NCBI GenBank assembly: GCA_034359265.1
Contig: CP136898.1
Location: forward strand, 37,719,501-37,783,500
From: Canna indica
Lineage: Eukaryota > Streptophyta > Magnoliopsida > Zingiberales > Cannaceae
Length of the DNA stretch: 64,000 nucleotides
Reading direction: 5' to 3'
Under the pieces are notes generated by a model. That model made no database searches. It was not told the origin of the DNA and worked only from the letters and a program-made list of their open reading frames with translations. Shown here in pieces: positions 1 to 12,121 of the stretch (the stretch's first letter is position 1; each line of letters begins with the position of its first letter). A program made the translations under genes and the position numbers.

Positions 1-1208
1 TAATCAATTAATTGATTGTCACGTAAATTAATTTCTCATAATCTAATCTCAGCTACTAAATTCTATAATATGTTCTTCCTAAAACTGCTCTAATGTGAAA
101 ATAGATAGTATATTCACTTTTAAGACTTCATATCATGCAAAAATTTAGAGATTTAATAGCATGCAGAATGAAATTTTGAGCGAGATAATTAATTAATGTG
201 ACTTTTCAATTCATTTCATACTCTTCATATTTTAATTTTGAGTATTAAAATTTTAATTATTTAATGCATATTAATTAATTGATTGTCACGTTAAATCATT
301 CTCCCATAATCTAATGTACCCCACTAATTAATTTTTTTTCATCTCTCATAATTTAGTTTTATCCATGATTTTATGTGACAATTAAGTTTTATATTTTATA
401 ATTTAAACCAATTCATATTGAATTAAGTTTTTCAACTTTTTCTTTTTTCTTTTTTTACTTTTTATATATTTTTTAGTTAAATAAACCAATACTACTTTGG
501 GTTTAATGCTATTTTTTTCTAAAATATACAATTTTAATATTTTCTATTTTTTTGAACAATTACAAATACAAATATTTATATATTCAAATAATTATAATCA
601 ATTATTTATTCCTTAATCCACTAAAAATATATTTTTTGATTACTTTATTCATTAATATTATCAAACACTTTCTATTTATATATTACACTAATTGATTTCT
701 ATTTCACCATTTATTAATTGAAGTGGATTTTTTTCTCTTAAAAATATTAGTGTTGTTCTAGATTTATATCTCATTAACATTTTACTCTTTTATGCTTATA
801 AATTTTACTCTATATTTTTATATTTTTTTCTTTGAACCTATTATCTTTTTGAAGGTAATATATTATAGACTTATCGAATAATTTTTGAAAATAATTTTTA
901 ATTTTAGCTTTGTATTATTTAAATATAATTTTTTGAAGAAAAATATATAATTTACCATTTATAATTTACTTATATATACATGATATGGTTTACTTTATAT
1001 TTGTGTCATTTGATGTTTACTCTTAAAATTTTCTACTATTATATAAATTTTAAAAAATTATGACAAATAAAATTATCAAAATTAGTTTAAAATAATTTAT
1101 AGTGGGGTGCAATAATAATAATCATACCCAAATAATTATGAGTAATAATAAATATCATATATATAATTTGCAATGTATTTTTTTTTAAAAATTATGATAT
1201 AATTATAT
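1..1208. repeat. AT-rich non-coding sequence with an internal near-duplication
   Basis: No coding sequence is visible; the base composition is strongly AT-rich. A block of about 60 bp at 1-65 recurs imperfectly at about 268-330; both copies carry TTAATTGATTGTCACGT followed by CATAATCTAAT. The stretch ends at the target duplication of the Gypsy element that starts at 1209. It resumes in style at 8338-9152, so both may be parts of one older element, possibly the Helitron-like element ending at 9152. A TTCTACTATTATATAAA-like string near 1029 resembles a Helitron 5' end, but I could not confirm this. Confidence 0.5.
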
Positions 1209-3738
1209 TGTCACGCCCCAACTCAAGGTACGCGTGACCGGCCGGGGTACAAGTCAGTACCCCGAAGCCTACCCTACGCACTGACTAACAACTCGTAAAA
1301 ACATAACAGAACACATCAAGTAATGACCAAAGACAAACGATAACAACTATTATTAAAAGTTCAAAACCAGTTGATCACATCAAGTTCTAAAATACCATAA
1401 GATTCAAATAAACAATCGAAAGTTTTTCCAAATAAACATTTCAAAGTTTCTACAGAAATAAACCCAGTGCATACATCGGACTCTAATAGACATGACTACG
1501 ACTAGACACTGCTAGCTATGAGATCTGCACCCACGCCTGCTATGTTGCATGACACTCTACTGCGCGCCATGCCACCAAGCCGTACCTCACTGGTCGGGCT
1601 CTGCAAAAATAACAAGAAAGAAAAATCGTGAGTTCACGAGGAACTCAGTGAGCGATTCTTCTTAACCTCTACTTAAAACCTCGACATTCACATATATAAG
1701 GAAGTTATCAAATCATATTCCATAAAGAATCAGTGTGCCAGACGGATGAGTGGATGAACCGGTCTCTCGGGCCCATATCCATGATGCAAGCTCGGCCAAT
1801 AATGACCTAAGTATATATATGGAAGGTACAGTCATTCCTTAACCTGAATCGACCAATCGGCCTACTCAAACCAGCCCCTATGGGCTCCTCATTTAGAAAC
1901 TTTTAGATTTCGAATCCGTCAACTAGGATAGCCACTAGTTTCAGTGATCCTCCAGGTTAGGGATAGCTAGTCCCAACCCACTCGGGTCTACCGTCAGCGT
2001 GACCTACTGACAAAATCTCAAGACCCTCCGCCACCCGGGTCTAACACCTAGCGGGCCCGCTGGTGCAATCTCAAGACCCTATAAACCGCTAAGTCGTGTG
2101 CTTGCCATTCAGCTAGTGACACTTCTAAGTAGGCCATCAATTGCAACCCAAAACTAGGTGTGCAAGTATGTTGTGTTTTGTTTGCCGGGAAATTTCCCAT
2201 ACCCGACCCCTTACCCTAGGGTCTCAGTGTTTCCTTAAATGAAGCATCTAGTGTATGTGTCTTGTATCCAAGTTAAATGATACCACAACTCATCTAACCC
2301 ATTCTTCTTAGAACGAGCGAACTCGCCGACTATGTAGGCACTCGACCTACCATTTTCACATCACTTACCAAATTAATTACGGATAGTAACATCATGACGA
2401 ACCGAAATAAAAAGTATATAATGTAAATGTTAAACCCATATGGAACATACACTAAACATAGCAACAATTAAACATGATATGAGCAATTAAATAAAACCTT
2501 TCTTGTCTACATATACCAAATAAGAATTAGCAAGAATATTTCCAAAATGATAATGTAGATCTATCCCAACAATTCATAACCTGAATATGGATTAACATTA
2601 ACGTGAATATGAATGAACATTAAACGGAGGGATATGAACAACTACACAAAATCATTCGTTTCCTCCCCTTTCCTCCCCCTTTCCCTTGATCGGCCGAAGC
2701 TCGAGTAAGGTAACCCTTGCTCGGCTGAACAATCCATGTGGGAACGGGCTGGAATCTATGCATTTTAACCAATAGAACAGTAAACATAAACTTCAAATTT
2801 AATCTAACATTTAAACATGAAGGTGTGAGTTAAGGCGATAAAATAAGAGATCCAATAATCTAATACAAACAACCCTACTTTTCCCCCTTCTACTGCTCGA
2901 CCAACTCGAGCAGGATGATGACCATGCTCAGCCGAACCTCTAGGGGTGGTGGTCTTGGCTGCGGCATCCACTCGAGCATCAATCCAAAACCGAAAACCAA
3001 ATGAATACAAGTCGATACGCGAGTTGTGAGACGAGCGAGGAAATTGGGGAAAATTTTGGCATGACCTTTCCCCTTTTTCCTCGACTCGACCAGCCCCTTA
3101 AAACAAGAAATCGACATGTTTTCAAACATGAAATCACAGTATGCACAACGATTTAAAAATCTAACATGGAGAAATAACTCGATCGGCAAAACTCGCGAAG
3201 AAAAACTTCGATTTAAAAATCTAACATGGGGCCGGCCACCCGCCTCCCCTTAACATCTACTCTAACCACTCACCTTGAATTGGATCGCGAAGAAATCTTA
3301 ATGAAATGAGATTTCGATCTCCTCGAGCGTCATCGCGAACTCGGCGTTGACAAGATCTCCTCCTCCTCTCTCCCTTTCTCCCACTTGATGGGCTACGTGC
3401 GGCTCTCTCTTTGAGCCGCATGGGTGGCTTGGGTGAGGGGTTTTATTCCCCTCATCCAATGACCCATTTGCTCCTCACTTGACTTGACTTCTACTCGATT
3501 TGATCCGAGTCTGATTCAGACTCTGATCCTACCCGCACTCATGAGTCGAACTCGAGTTAATAAGACATCATAAGCAAGAAAGGAAATAACCATTAAACCA
3601 ATTTAACTTTAAATTTCCATGGGTCGGGTTATACCTTCTACTTGAGGTGATTTTCGTGGCTCGACCCGGCTGACCTCCGCTCCGGTGCGCTGCACCAAAA
3701 ATAGAATTTTTATATTAAGAAATTTTTCGAGTCTTACA
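1209..3738 (-). repeat. 3' LTR of the Gypsy element (complete)
   Basis: On the minus strand it begins TGTAAGAC at 3738 and ends GGGCGTGACA at 1209. The copy at about 6100-8332 matches it over most of its length, with scattered substitutions and small indels. Short ORFs occur in both copies at equivalent places (2890-3189 and 7484-7783) but resemble no known protein and simply reflect the LTR duplication. Confidence 0.92.
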
Positions 3739-3750
3739 ACCTTCCCCCCT
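3739..3750 (-). other. Polypurine tract of the Gypsy element
   Basis: Read on the minus strand this is AGGGGGGAAGGT directly before the TG of the 3' LTR. That is where the plus-strand primer of an LTR retrotransposon must lie. It fixes the LTR boundary and the orientation. Confidence 0.85.
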
Positions 3751-6101
3751 TAAGGGAAATTCGCCCTCGAATTTAGTTGGGTTACCAAGACTTACCGACT
3801 CTTCTAACAAGGAAGGGCAGCGCTCTCTCATGTCTTGCTCTACCGCCCAAGTGGCCTCTTGTCCGGAGTGGTGCTCCCACTTGACTTTTACTAAGGGGAT
3901 CTCCTTGGACCTCAGCTTCCTGATCTGTCGGTCAATTATCTCTACTGGCCTCTCCTCATATGAGATTGTTGTGTCTACCTCAATCGCAGCCGGCTCGATC
4001 ACATGGGACTCATCCCTCATATACCTCTAGAGCATTGATACATGGAAGACTGGGTGAACTTTGCTCAAACTAGGAGGCAAGGCCAATTCATAAGCCACCG
4101 CACCTCTTCGCTTGAGGATAGGGAAAGGCCCAATGAACCTAGGGCTCAACTTTCCCTTCTTTCCAAATTGAAGTACCCCTTTCATAGGAGAAACCCTTAG
4201 GAATACTAGGTCGCTCTCAGCGAATTCCATCTCCATGGCTTTCTTATCAGCATACATTTTCTGGTGACTCTGAGCCGCCAACAGCCTTTCTTTTATCAAC
4301 TGCACCTTTTTCACCGATTCCTCAACCAAGTCCGGACCAACCAGGAGAGTCTCTCTAGTCTCAAACTAGCCCACAGGGGACCTACACCGCCTCCCATACA
4401 ATACCTCGAAGGGTGCCATGTCAATGCTACTATGATAGCTATTGTTGTAGGCGAACTCAATCAGCGGCAGGTGTTTCTCCCAACCGCCTGCTAGGTCCAG
4501 AATGCAGGCCCTCAACATATCCTCCAAGGTCTGGATGGTTCTCTCAGACTGTCCGTCTGTCTGCGGATGGAAGCCGTGCTGAAATGCACTTGAGTGCCCA
4601 AGGCCTCTTGGAAGGACTGCCAAAACCGGGCTATGAACTGGGTACCCCGATCTGATATGATCATCACTGGAGTACTGTGGTAAGCCACAATCCTGTTTAG
4701 AATAGTCGGGCGTATTGCTCAACAGAAAAGGTAGTCTTCACTGGAATGAAGTGCGCGGTCCACTACCACCCAAATGGAGTCAAAGCCGCCTCTTGACTTA
4801 GGCAGTCCGGTCACCAAGTCCATGGTGATTTTCTCCCACTTCCACTCGGGCACTTCGAGGTTCTACAGCAGCCCCGCGAGCTTCAAATGTTCGGCCTTTA
4901 CCTGCTGGCAGGCCAGACACTTGGATATAAATTCTGCTACCTCCTTTTTCATGCCTTTCCACCAGTAATGCTGCCTTAGATCTCAGTACATTTTGGTGGC
5001 CCCTGGGTGCATCGTATAAGTGGATCGATGACCCAACTCCAGGACTTGTCTGCGCACCTCTGCCATATCCGGTACCACAATTCGATCCCTGAACCTCAGC
5101 ACACCCTCTGAGTCCAATCTGAACACATTATCTGCATCGCCTCTCTGCACTAAATCTTTTATCAGCGCACAAAAGGCGTCCTCTCCCTACGCGACACGCA
5201 ACATATCCACCAGAGTGGATTGTACCTGCAGGTGTGCCACCAAGGCAACTGAAGCTGACACTGTCAAGGTCGTACCCCCATTTAGGCACAATTCCAGCTC
5301 TCGAGCCAAAGGCCTCCTCTTGGCTTCCAAATGAGCCAAACTGCCCATGGATTTTCTACTGAGAGCGTCTGCCACCACATTGGCTTTCCCCGGGTGATAC
5401 ATAAAGGTGCAATCATAGTCTTTTAAAAGTTCTAGCCACCTCCTCTATCTGTGGTTCAGCTCCCTTTGGATAAGCAAGTACTGAAGGCTCTTGTGATCCG
5501 TATAGATCTCGCAAGACTCTCCGTACAGATAGTGTCGCCAGAGCTTCAAAGCAAAAACCACCGCCGCTAGCTCTAGGTCATGCGTCGGGTAGTTCCTTTC
5601 ATGAACCTTCAACTGGCGAGATGCATATGCTATGACACTGCCAAACTGCATTAGGACGCAGCCTAGGCCAACCCGAGAGGCATCACAGTAAACCACAAAC
5701 CCTCCTGAGCCGGAAGGTACTGCCAATATGGGTGCTGACGTCAAACATTCCTTGAGCTTTTGAAAGCTCGCCTCACACTTGTCGTCCCAATCAAATTTGA
5801 CCTTTTTCTGGGTCAGCCGAGTTAAAGGGGCTATAATCCTGGAGAAGTTCTCGACGAATTTCCGATAGTACCCGACCAATCCAAGAAAACTGCGAACCTC
5901 AGTTACGTTGGTTGGCCGCCTCCAGTTCTGCACCGCTTCCACCTTCGCAGGGTCTACCCTTATCCCTTCCTTGGACACAACATAGCCCAAGAACCCCACA
6001 CTTTCCAACCAGAATTCGCACTTGGAGAACTTGACAAACAACTGGTGATCTCTGAGGGTTTCCAGCACCATCCTCAAATGCTCGGAGTGCTCCTCCTCAC
6101 T
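3751..6101 (-). pseudogene. Truncated Gypsy pol: RT thumb, RNase H, integrase, chromodomain
   Basis: Read 6101 to 3751. The first segment (to 5445) holds the end of RT ([32 protein letters not shown]) and the Ty3-type RNase H ([22 protein letters not shown]). The RNase H exit motif YHPGKANVVADALSR follows at about 5402. The integrase HHCC finger is recognisable near 4850-5010 (HPGATKMY, then CLACQQ), the core near 4580-4640 (FHPQTDGQSERT) and the GPY/F module near 4100 ([10 protein letters not shown]). The tail at about 3760-3990 (RPVEIIDR to VKVKWEHH) resembles a chromodomain. Several stops and frame changes are present, including TAG at 4027-4029 between HVSML and RYMRDES and a TGA near 4985 in the finger. 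The RT active site, protease and gag are missing. Confidence 0.93.
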
Positions 6102-8332
6102 CTAATAGACACGACTACGACTAGACACTGCCAGCTGTGAGATCTGCACCTACGCCCGCTCTACTGCGCGCCATGCCACCAAGCTGTACCTCACTAGCCG
6201 GGCTCTACAAAAATAACAAGAAAGGAAAATCGTGAGTTCACGAGGAACTCAGTGAGTGATTCTTTCGAACCTCCACTGAAAACCTCGACAATCACATATA
6301 TATGGAAGTTATCAAATCATATTCCATAAATAATCAGTGTGCTAGACGGATGAGTGGATGAACCGGCCTCTCGGGCCCATATCCATGATGCAAGCTTGGC
6401 CAATATTGACCTAAGTATATATATGGAAGGTACAGTCCTTCCTTAACCTGAATCGGCCAATCGGCCTACTCAAAATAGCCCCTACGGGCTCCTCATTTAG
6501 AAACTTTTAGATTTCGGATCCGTCAGCTAGGATGACCACTAGTTTCAGTGATCCTCCAGGTTAGGGATAGCTAGTCCCAACCCACTTGGGTCTACCGTCA
6601 GCATAGCCTACTGACGAAATCTCAAGACCCTCTGCCACCCGGGTCTAACACCTAGCGGGTCCGCTGGTGCAATCTCAAGACCTTATAAACCGCTGAGTCA
6701 TGTGCTTGGCATCCGGCTAGTGACACTTCTTAGTAGACCATCAATCGCAACCCCAAACCAGGTGCGCAAGTATGTTATGTTTTGCTTACCGGGCAATTTC
6801 CCATACCCGACCCCTTACCCTAGGGTCTCAATGTTTTCTTAAATGAAGCATCTAGTGTATGTGTCTTGTATCTAAGTTAAATGATACCACAACTCATCTA
6901 ACCCATTCTTCCTAGAACGAGCGAACTTGCCGACTATGTAGGCACTCGACCTACCATTTTCACATCACTTACCAAATTAATTACGGATAGTAACATCATG
7001 ACGAACCGAAATAAAAAGTAAGTAATGTAAAGGTTAAACCCATATGGAACATACACTAAGCATAGCAACAATTAAACATGATATGAGCAATTAAATGAAA
7101 CATTTCTTGTCTACAAATACCATATAAGAATTAGCAAGAATATTTCCAAAATGATAATGTAGATCTATCCCAACAATTCATAACATGAATATGGATTAAC
7201 ATTAACATGAATACGAATAAACATTAAACGGAGGGATATGAACAACTACACAAAATCGTTCGTTTCCTCCCCGTTTCCCTTAATCGGTCGAAGATCGAGC
7301 AAGGTAACCCTTGCTCAGCCGAACAATCCATGTGGGAAGGGGCTGGAATCTATGCATTTTAACCAATAGAATAGTAAACATAAACTTCAAATTTAATCTA
7401 ACATTTAAACATGAAGGTGCGAGTTAAGGCGATAAAATAAGAGATCCAACAATCTAATACAAACATCCCTATGTTTCCCCCTTCTACTGCTTGGCCAACT
7501 CGAGCAGGATGATGACCATGCTCGACCGAACCTCTAGGGGTGGTGGTCTAGGCTGCGGCATCCACTCGAGCATCAATCTAAAACCGAAAACCAAATGAAT
7601 ACAAGTCGATACGCGAGTTGCGAGACGAGTGAGGAAATTGGGGAAAATTTTAGCATGACCTTTCCCCTTTTTCCTCAACTCGACCAGCCCCTTAAAATAA
7701 GAAATTGACATGTTTTCAAACATGAAATCACAGTATGCACAACGATTTAAAAATCTAACATGGAGAAATAACTCGATCAACAAAGCTCGCGAAGAAAAAC
7801 TTCGATTTCAAAATCCATGGGGCCGGCCACCCGCCTCCGCTTATAATATCTACTCTAACTACTCACCTTGAGTTGGATCGCGAAGAAATCTTAATTAAAT
7901 GAGATTTCGATCTCCTCGAGCGTCGTCGCGAACTCGGCGCCGACAATATCTCCTCCTCCTCTCTCCCTTTCTCCCTCTTGATGGGCTGTGTGCAGCTCTC
8001 TCTTTGAACCACACGGGTGGCTTGGGTGAGGGGTTTTATTCCCCTCATCCAATGACTCATTTTGCCCCTCACTTGACTTGACTTCTACTCGGTTCAATCC
8101 GAGTCCGGTTTGGACTTTGATCCTACTCGCACTCATGAGTCGAACTCGACTTAATAAGACATCATAAGCAAGAAAAGAAATAACCATTGAACCAATTGAA
8201 CTTTAAATTTTCATGGGTCGGGTTATACCTTCTACTTGAGGCGATTTCCGCGGCTTGATCAGGCTAACCTCTGATCCGGTGCGCTGCACCAAAAATAGAA
8301 TTTTTATATTAGGAAATTTTTCGGGTCTTACA
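6101..8332 (-). repeat. 5' LTR of the Gypsy element (truncated at its inner side)
   Basis: Aligns with 1480-3738 of the other LTR. At about 6099-6101 pol sequence changes abruptly into mid-LTR sequence (ACTCTAATAGAC, also at 1480). About 270 bp of the LTR's internal end plus the leader and 5' half of the internal region are therefore deleted. The outer end, with CA at 8331-8332 and TATAT after it, is intact. Confidence 0.9.
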
Positions 8333-8337
8333 TATAT

Positions 8338-9152
8338 TAACTATGCAATATTTGTTGTAAAAATATTAGATAAAAGTAATTCCTTAATTTGGTACTGGAG
8401 CAAAAATTTATAATTAAAATTTTAAAAGATAATATTTTAAAATTTTAAAGATAATTATTTATTATATAATTGGATATTTGTTTTGTATATCTTAAACATA
8501 ATTATATTATTTTATTATTTTCAATTATTTATTTGGACATAGATTTTAATTTTTCTAATTTACTCCTATTAAATAGTACATAAACATAGAATATTATAAG
8601 AAAATGCTATTAATTAATAGATAAATAGTTTAGCAATATATTATTTTATACTATTAAAGACGAATATGCAAAATTGAAAAGATTGGAAGAAAAAATAATT
8701 CATTACCAATATTAAAATTATGACATTTAAACATAAAAAATGAACAATGACTTTTAATCTATATCTTTTACTATTTATGAATATATTAGTGTATACAATG
8801 AATTTAACCAAATAAACAAGAAAAATATATTTTAAAAGAATTTTCATATGTACTATTTTGTTTATATTTATAAATTTTCATACCTATGATATTTATTATT
8901 ACTTTTAATTATTGAAGTATGAATATTATTATTTAAAAGTATAATTTAATTTAAACTAATTTCAATAATTTTGTTTGTCACGATTGTACAACATATATAA
9001 ATGTGCAACGGACGAGTATATTATATGTTTGGGTAAAATATTGTATATAATTTTATAAAATCAATAAATTTATACTAATTTTTTTTATTCATAATTATTT
9101 AAATAAAATTATATTTACATATATTTGCGCAATGCGCGGGCTATCGACTAGT
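8338..9152 (+). mobile_element. Helitron-like 3' terminus with AT-rich body
   Basis: The plant Helitron 3' signature is a short GC hairpin followed within about 12 nt by CTAGT/CTRRT. Here GCGC-AAT-GCGC lies at 9127-9137 and CTAGT at 9148-9152, followed by host T. The next base belongs to a Harbinger transposase that stops matching here, which supports a real junction. A decayed relative of the terminal motif (GTGCAACGGACGAG) lies near 9001. The 5' end was not found; the Gypsy element may sit inside this Helitron. No Rep/helicase coding is visible, so it would be non-autonomous. Confidence 0.5.
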
Positions 9153-9230
9153 TATCTAAATAATATATGCACTCCTCTATAAGGTGCGATTAAGATAGTT
9201 GGAATCCAGCATTGATAAGATAAAATTTAC

Positions 9231-9413
9231 CTAGATAGAAATATTATCACATGTCACTATTAATTAATTAAGTAATAAGATTTGAGATTATTAATAAAGC
9301 TGGATCGACAAGATAAAATTATTTTATATATCCAGAAATATTATCACATGTCACTATTAATTAATTAAGTAATAAGATTTGAGATTAGTGATAAAGTTCA
9401 ATTTTCTTATTAC
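9231..9413 (-). repeat. Intron of the Harbinger transposase with a 53-bp internal duplication
   Basis: GT at 9413 and AG at 9231 flank an insertion splitting the codon series for P-Q-G-K. Within it a 53-bp sequence (9238-9290) is repeated without visible change at 9335-9387, 97 bp apart. Each copy contains TTAATTAATTAAGTAATAAG. The duplication could be the trace of an excised or degenerate small element. Confidence 0.6.
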
Positions 9414-9506
9414 CTTGAGGAATTTTAAGGTTATCTTCCCTAGTTAATGCATCTTTCAATATCCTCGAGTCTGATGCAGTCTCTTCCCAACTAGGAAGGA
9501 CATAAG

Positions 9507-10930
9507 GCTTAAGGTTTTCAACCTTGGGCTTAATCTCGGTTTTGATGATAACAAACATGAAACTAATGTTTCAGTGAGAAATCTTTCAGGTTCCATATCG
9601 GTTAGCGCTCGATGTCCCCGATCAGAAGAATCAAAGAAATCGGAGAAATCGGTAAGGATGTTCGTCGTCGCTCGGGATTCTTCGGGAAGTTAGAGTTTAG
9701 ATTTAGGGTGTCTAGTTTATATTGTAAATCCTCATGATGATGCATAAGAACCTAAAAACCAATCCTGAACCCCAAATCATGAAAACCCGGAACCGCCTTA
9801 AAATTCACTTAGCCTAGGGAGCTCCTTGGAGGGCTATATGTCCTAGACATTTACTTGACATAAAAAATGGCGGTAATTGTTCCTTGGGTCAAAACTAGAT
9901 AACGAAGTATTTTAAAGGAATTTTTGGAAGCCTTTAGCATACCCATATTTGACCCGAAAGATTAAAAAATTTCCGTTTTCGAAAAATTTGTACAAGACCC
10001 CAAAAACTAGATTGGGGATTGATGAGCCCGCGACTCATTCGGTTGACCCGTCGGTCGACCGAATAACCCGATTAAGTCACAGAAGGGCAGCGGTCGCTAG
10101 GCGATCGATTGGTCGGTCGACCGACGATTGAACGGCAAGCGACCGAGCGGCGGTAACGACTAGTTTTCCGCCCATTGAGCCACCCGTTTCATTCTATTTC
10201 TTCTTGGCTCTATAAATACGTACCCAAGTCTAAGCCTTCCTAAACAACTTTTTGATCACTCCTAACCTCCTTGAGCCATCATTTGATCAATTCTAAGCTT
10301 CCATTGAGTTAATCATGTGAAAACCCTAGCTTTGATATCTCATCCATTTGATTGAGCCTTGACTTCATTGATTCACCATCAAAGGCATCAAGAGGAAGCT
10401 AAGAAATTTTGTGCGGAGCTAAGTACTTCATTGTTTGATTTATTGCTCCAATTGTTATTATATTTTCTTATTTATTTCATTGAATTTGAACGTGTAAAAA
10501 GACATAGTGTTAGGTCTTGTGATTGAGTGGTATCCTTGGTGTAGAAGGAGTAAAGCCACTTGTGTAAACATAGTTTACTAGGATTAGTTAAGTTATCCCT
10601 TAGGTGTGGAAGTGCCTTAGGTTAAGAGTGAGACTCTTCGAGTCAAAGTCCTCTGTGTAAGGGAAATATCATTAATCTAGTAAAGTTAGTTTAAAAATTC
10701 TAAGCGGGGTGCTTAGGTAGTGGAGTAGGTATTGGGGCCGAACCACTATAAATTCTTGTGTTTGCATTGATATTCTGTCTGTGCTTAATTGTTTTATTAT
10801 TGCTTCCGCATTTAGTCACTCAACTTGTAATTTGCCTAAGTAACCAAAGAAATGATTAAAATCAGATTTAGACTAATTAATTAGTAAACATACTATTCAC
10901 CCCCCTCTAGTGTAGCCATTTCACCCAACA
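9507..10930 (+). mobile_element. Solo LTR of the Sirevirus-type Copia family
   Basis: Homologous along its length to the LTRs at 14126, 20636 and 39380, but the most diverged of the four. It shares the start (GCTTAAGGTTTTCAACC), the GGTCGACC cluster (about 10035-10125), the TATA box at 10211-10218, the AACCACTATAAATTCTTGTG block, and the end CCCCCCTCTAGTGTAG to CCCAACA. ATAAG precedes it (9502-9506) and follows it (10931-10935). The first five bases (TGTTG) of the family consensus are missing, so the outer end was eroded. It lies in the coding strand of a Harbinger transposase whose frame rejoins when the LTR and one ATAAG are removed. Confidence 0.9.
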
Positions 10931-11578
10931 ATAAGTAAACTTCAAGTCAAAATCGCATGCAGCGAAGACATTTAGGTTGGGTTAATTTTTTCTTCCACGA
11001 TATTTAGAAGCCTCTGCAATAGATACTTTTACATATATATGTGTTCCATCAATTGCTCCTACATAATCCTGAAATAAAATTGTATGTCAATATTTATTAA
11101 GTTGACTAAATAACAACATGATTAATATCATGAACAATAGAATTCACCTTAAAATACGGGTAGAACCGACTATTGTTGAGAATTTGTGATGATACTTGTG
11201 AACTATCTGGTTGTTTAAGAAGATTGTCTTCAAGTTCACTTATTGATTTCAATACACTATAAAATGACAACTTGTAGTTTTACCAAACCTTTGAAACCAA
11301 AATTAAACCATGCAGTTCCTAACATTGAGTGCTAGTATATGAAGGGTTTTTAGAACTTGCTCTTCCACGATTGCACGTTGTGTTGGTTTTAAGCCACCAT
11401 CTTTTTCCAATCTATAACATAAGTCGAGAAATGCTTTAGGCCTCATTTGTATTATTTTGTAGCCATCACTATCTCCAATAATTTTACCTATGATCTCATG
11501 TATCATTTTCCTTTCAGAATTCATATTATTATCGGTAAGTCGTCTCCTCGAGCGCATTATAAAAAAATTACTTAGCAA

Positions 11579-12094
11579 CCAAAAATATAATTTGCTCTAC
11601 CACTCTCGTACATGATTCTCTCTATGCTATTACTCTCATTTTAAATGATACAACATGTTATTTCTAAGTTTTAAGTATTCATCTATCAGAAGAACTTATA
11701 TATTATCATTCAAAATAAAACATGGATATATAAAAGACATGATTGAATACATAAATTTTCAGTTATATTTGTGTATAAATAATAAATCAGACATGATTGA
11801 AAATAATCAGGAGCTAAATTAAGATATATTGTCGTCCAAAAATATCAAAAAATGTACTAATTATCAAAAGCAGCAACCTTTCACTGCACATATAGTGGAT
11901 TGGCCATGCATGGCCCATGAGCTCATGTTGCTCTTGAGCATTATTCAAATTAAAATCATTGATTCTCCAATTTCTTGCCGCTTATAGACAATGCTTCTCT
12001 TGGCGAGTCAAATTAATCTTTCATTCTTATATAATGAAAATATGAGTGAAAATATATATGAAAAGTTCTTAATTATGTAGATAATTTACAGGAA
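11579..12094. other. Non-coding gap between the Harbinger pseudogene and LINE 1
   Basis: AT-rich, with no coding match found on either strand. It may be the 5' flank of the Harbinger transposase gene. A stretch near 11815-11865 (TAAATTAAGATATATTG then GTCCAAAAATATC) loosely resembles 25410-25455 on the far side of LINE 1. Confidence 0.4.
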
Positions 12095-12121
12095 GTTCAT
12101 AATTCTGTCTCTTGAGCTTCC

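Larger units (their letters stand above)
1209..8332 (-). mobile_element. Defective Ty3/Gypsy chromovirus, probably Tekay/Del clade
   Basis: LTR retrotransposon on the minus strand. Its ends are TG at 1209-1210 and CA at 8331-8332, flanked by the 5-bp target duplication TATAT at 1204-1208 and 8333-8337. The left (3') LTR is complete, about 2.53 kb, which fits the long LTRs of Tekay/Del chromoviruses. A chromodomain-like tail follows the integrase. The right (5') LTR lacks about 270 bp at its internal (U5) side. The primer-binding site, gag, protease and most of RT are absent, so the element cannot transpose by itself. Superfamily is clear; clade is inferred from the chromodomain and LTR length. 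Confidence 0.93.
9153..11578 (-). pseudogene. PIF/Harbinger transposase pseudogene (HARBI1-like, DDE_Tnp_4)
   Basis: Read leftward from 11578. The first exon has the DUF8040-like N-terminal region (MRPKAFLDLCYRLEKDGGL, VEEQVLKTLHIL), then a frameshift, then SELEDNLLKQPDSSQ to FYPYFK. A 79-bp intron (11147-11069, GT/AG) follows. The next exon has DYVGAIDGTHI, carrying the first catalytic aspartate, ASKYRGRKN, an in-frame TAA, and AACDFDLKFTY, where a solo LTR (9507-10930) interrupts it. Beyond the LTR the frame continues with VLPSWEETASDSRILKDAL, the region of the second catalytic Asp, and IPQ. A second intron (9413-9231) follows, then GKFYLINAGF and, after a frameshift, APYRGVH. The Helitron-like end at 9152 truncates it before the last catalytic residue. 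The HTH partner ORF usual in PIF elements was not seen. Confidence 0.85.

Noticed and set aside
2890..3189. ORF of 99 codons on the minus strand, with a twin at 7484-7783
   Set aside because: Both lie at the same place in the two LTRs of one element, so the likeness is due to LTR duplication. No domain is recognisable.
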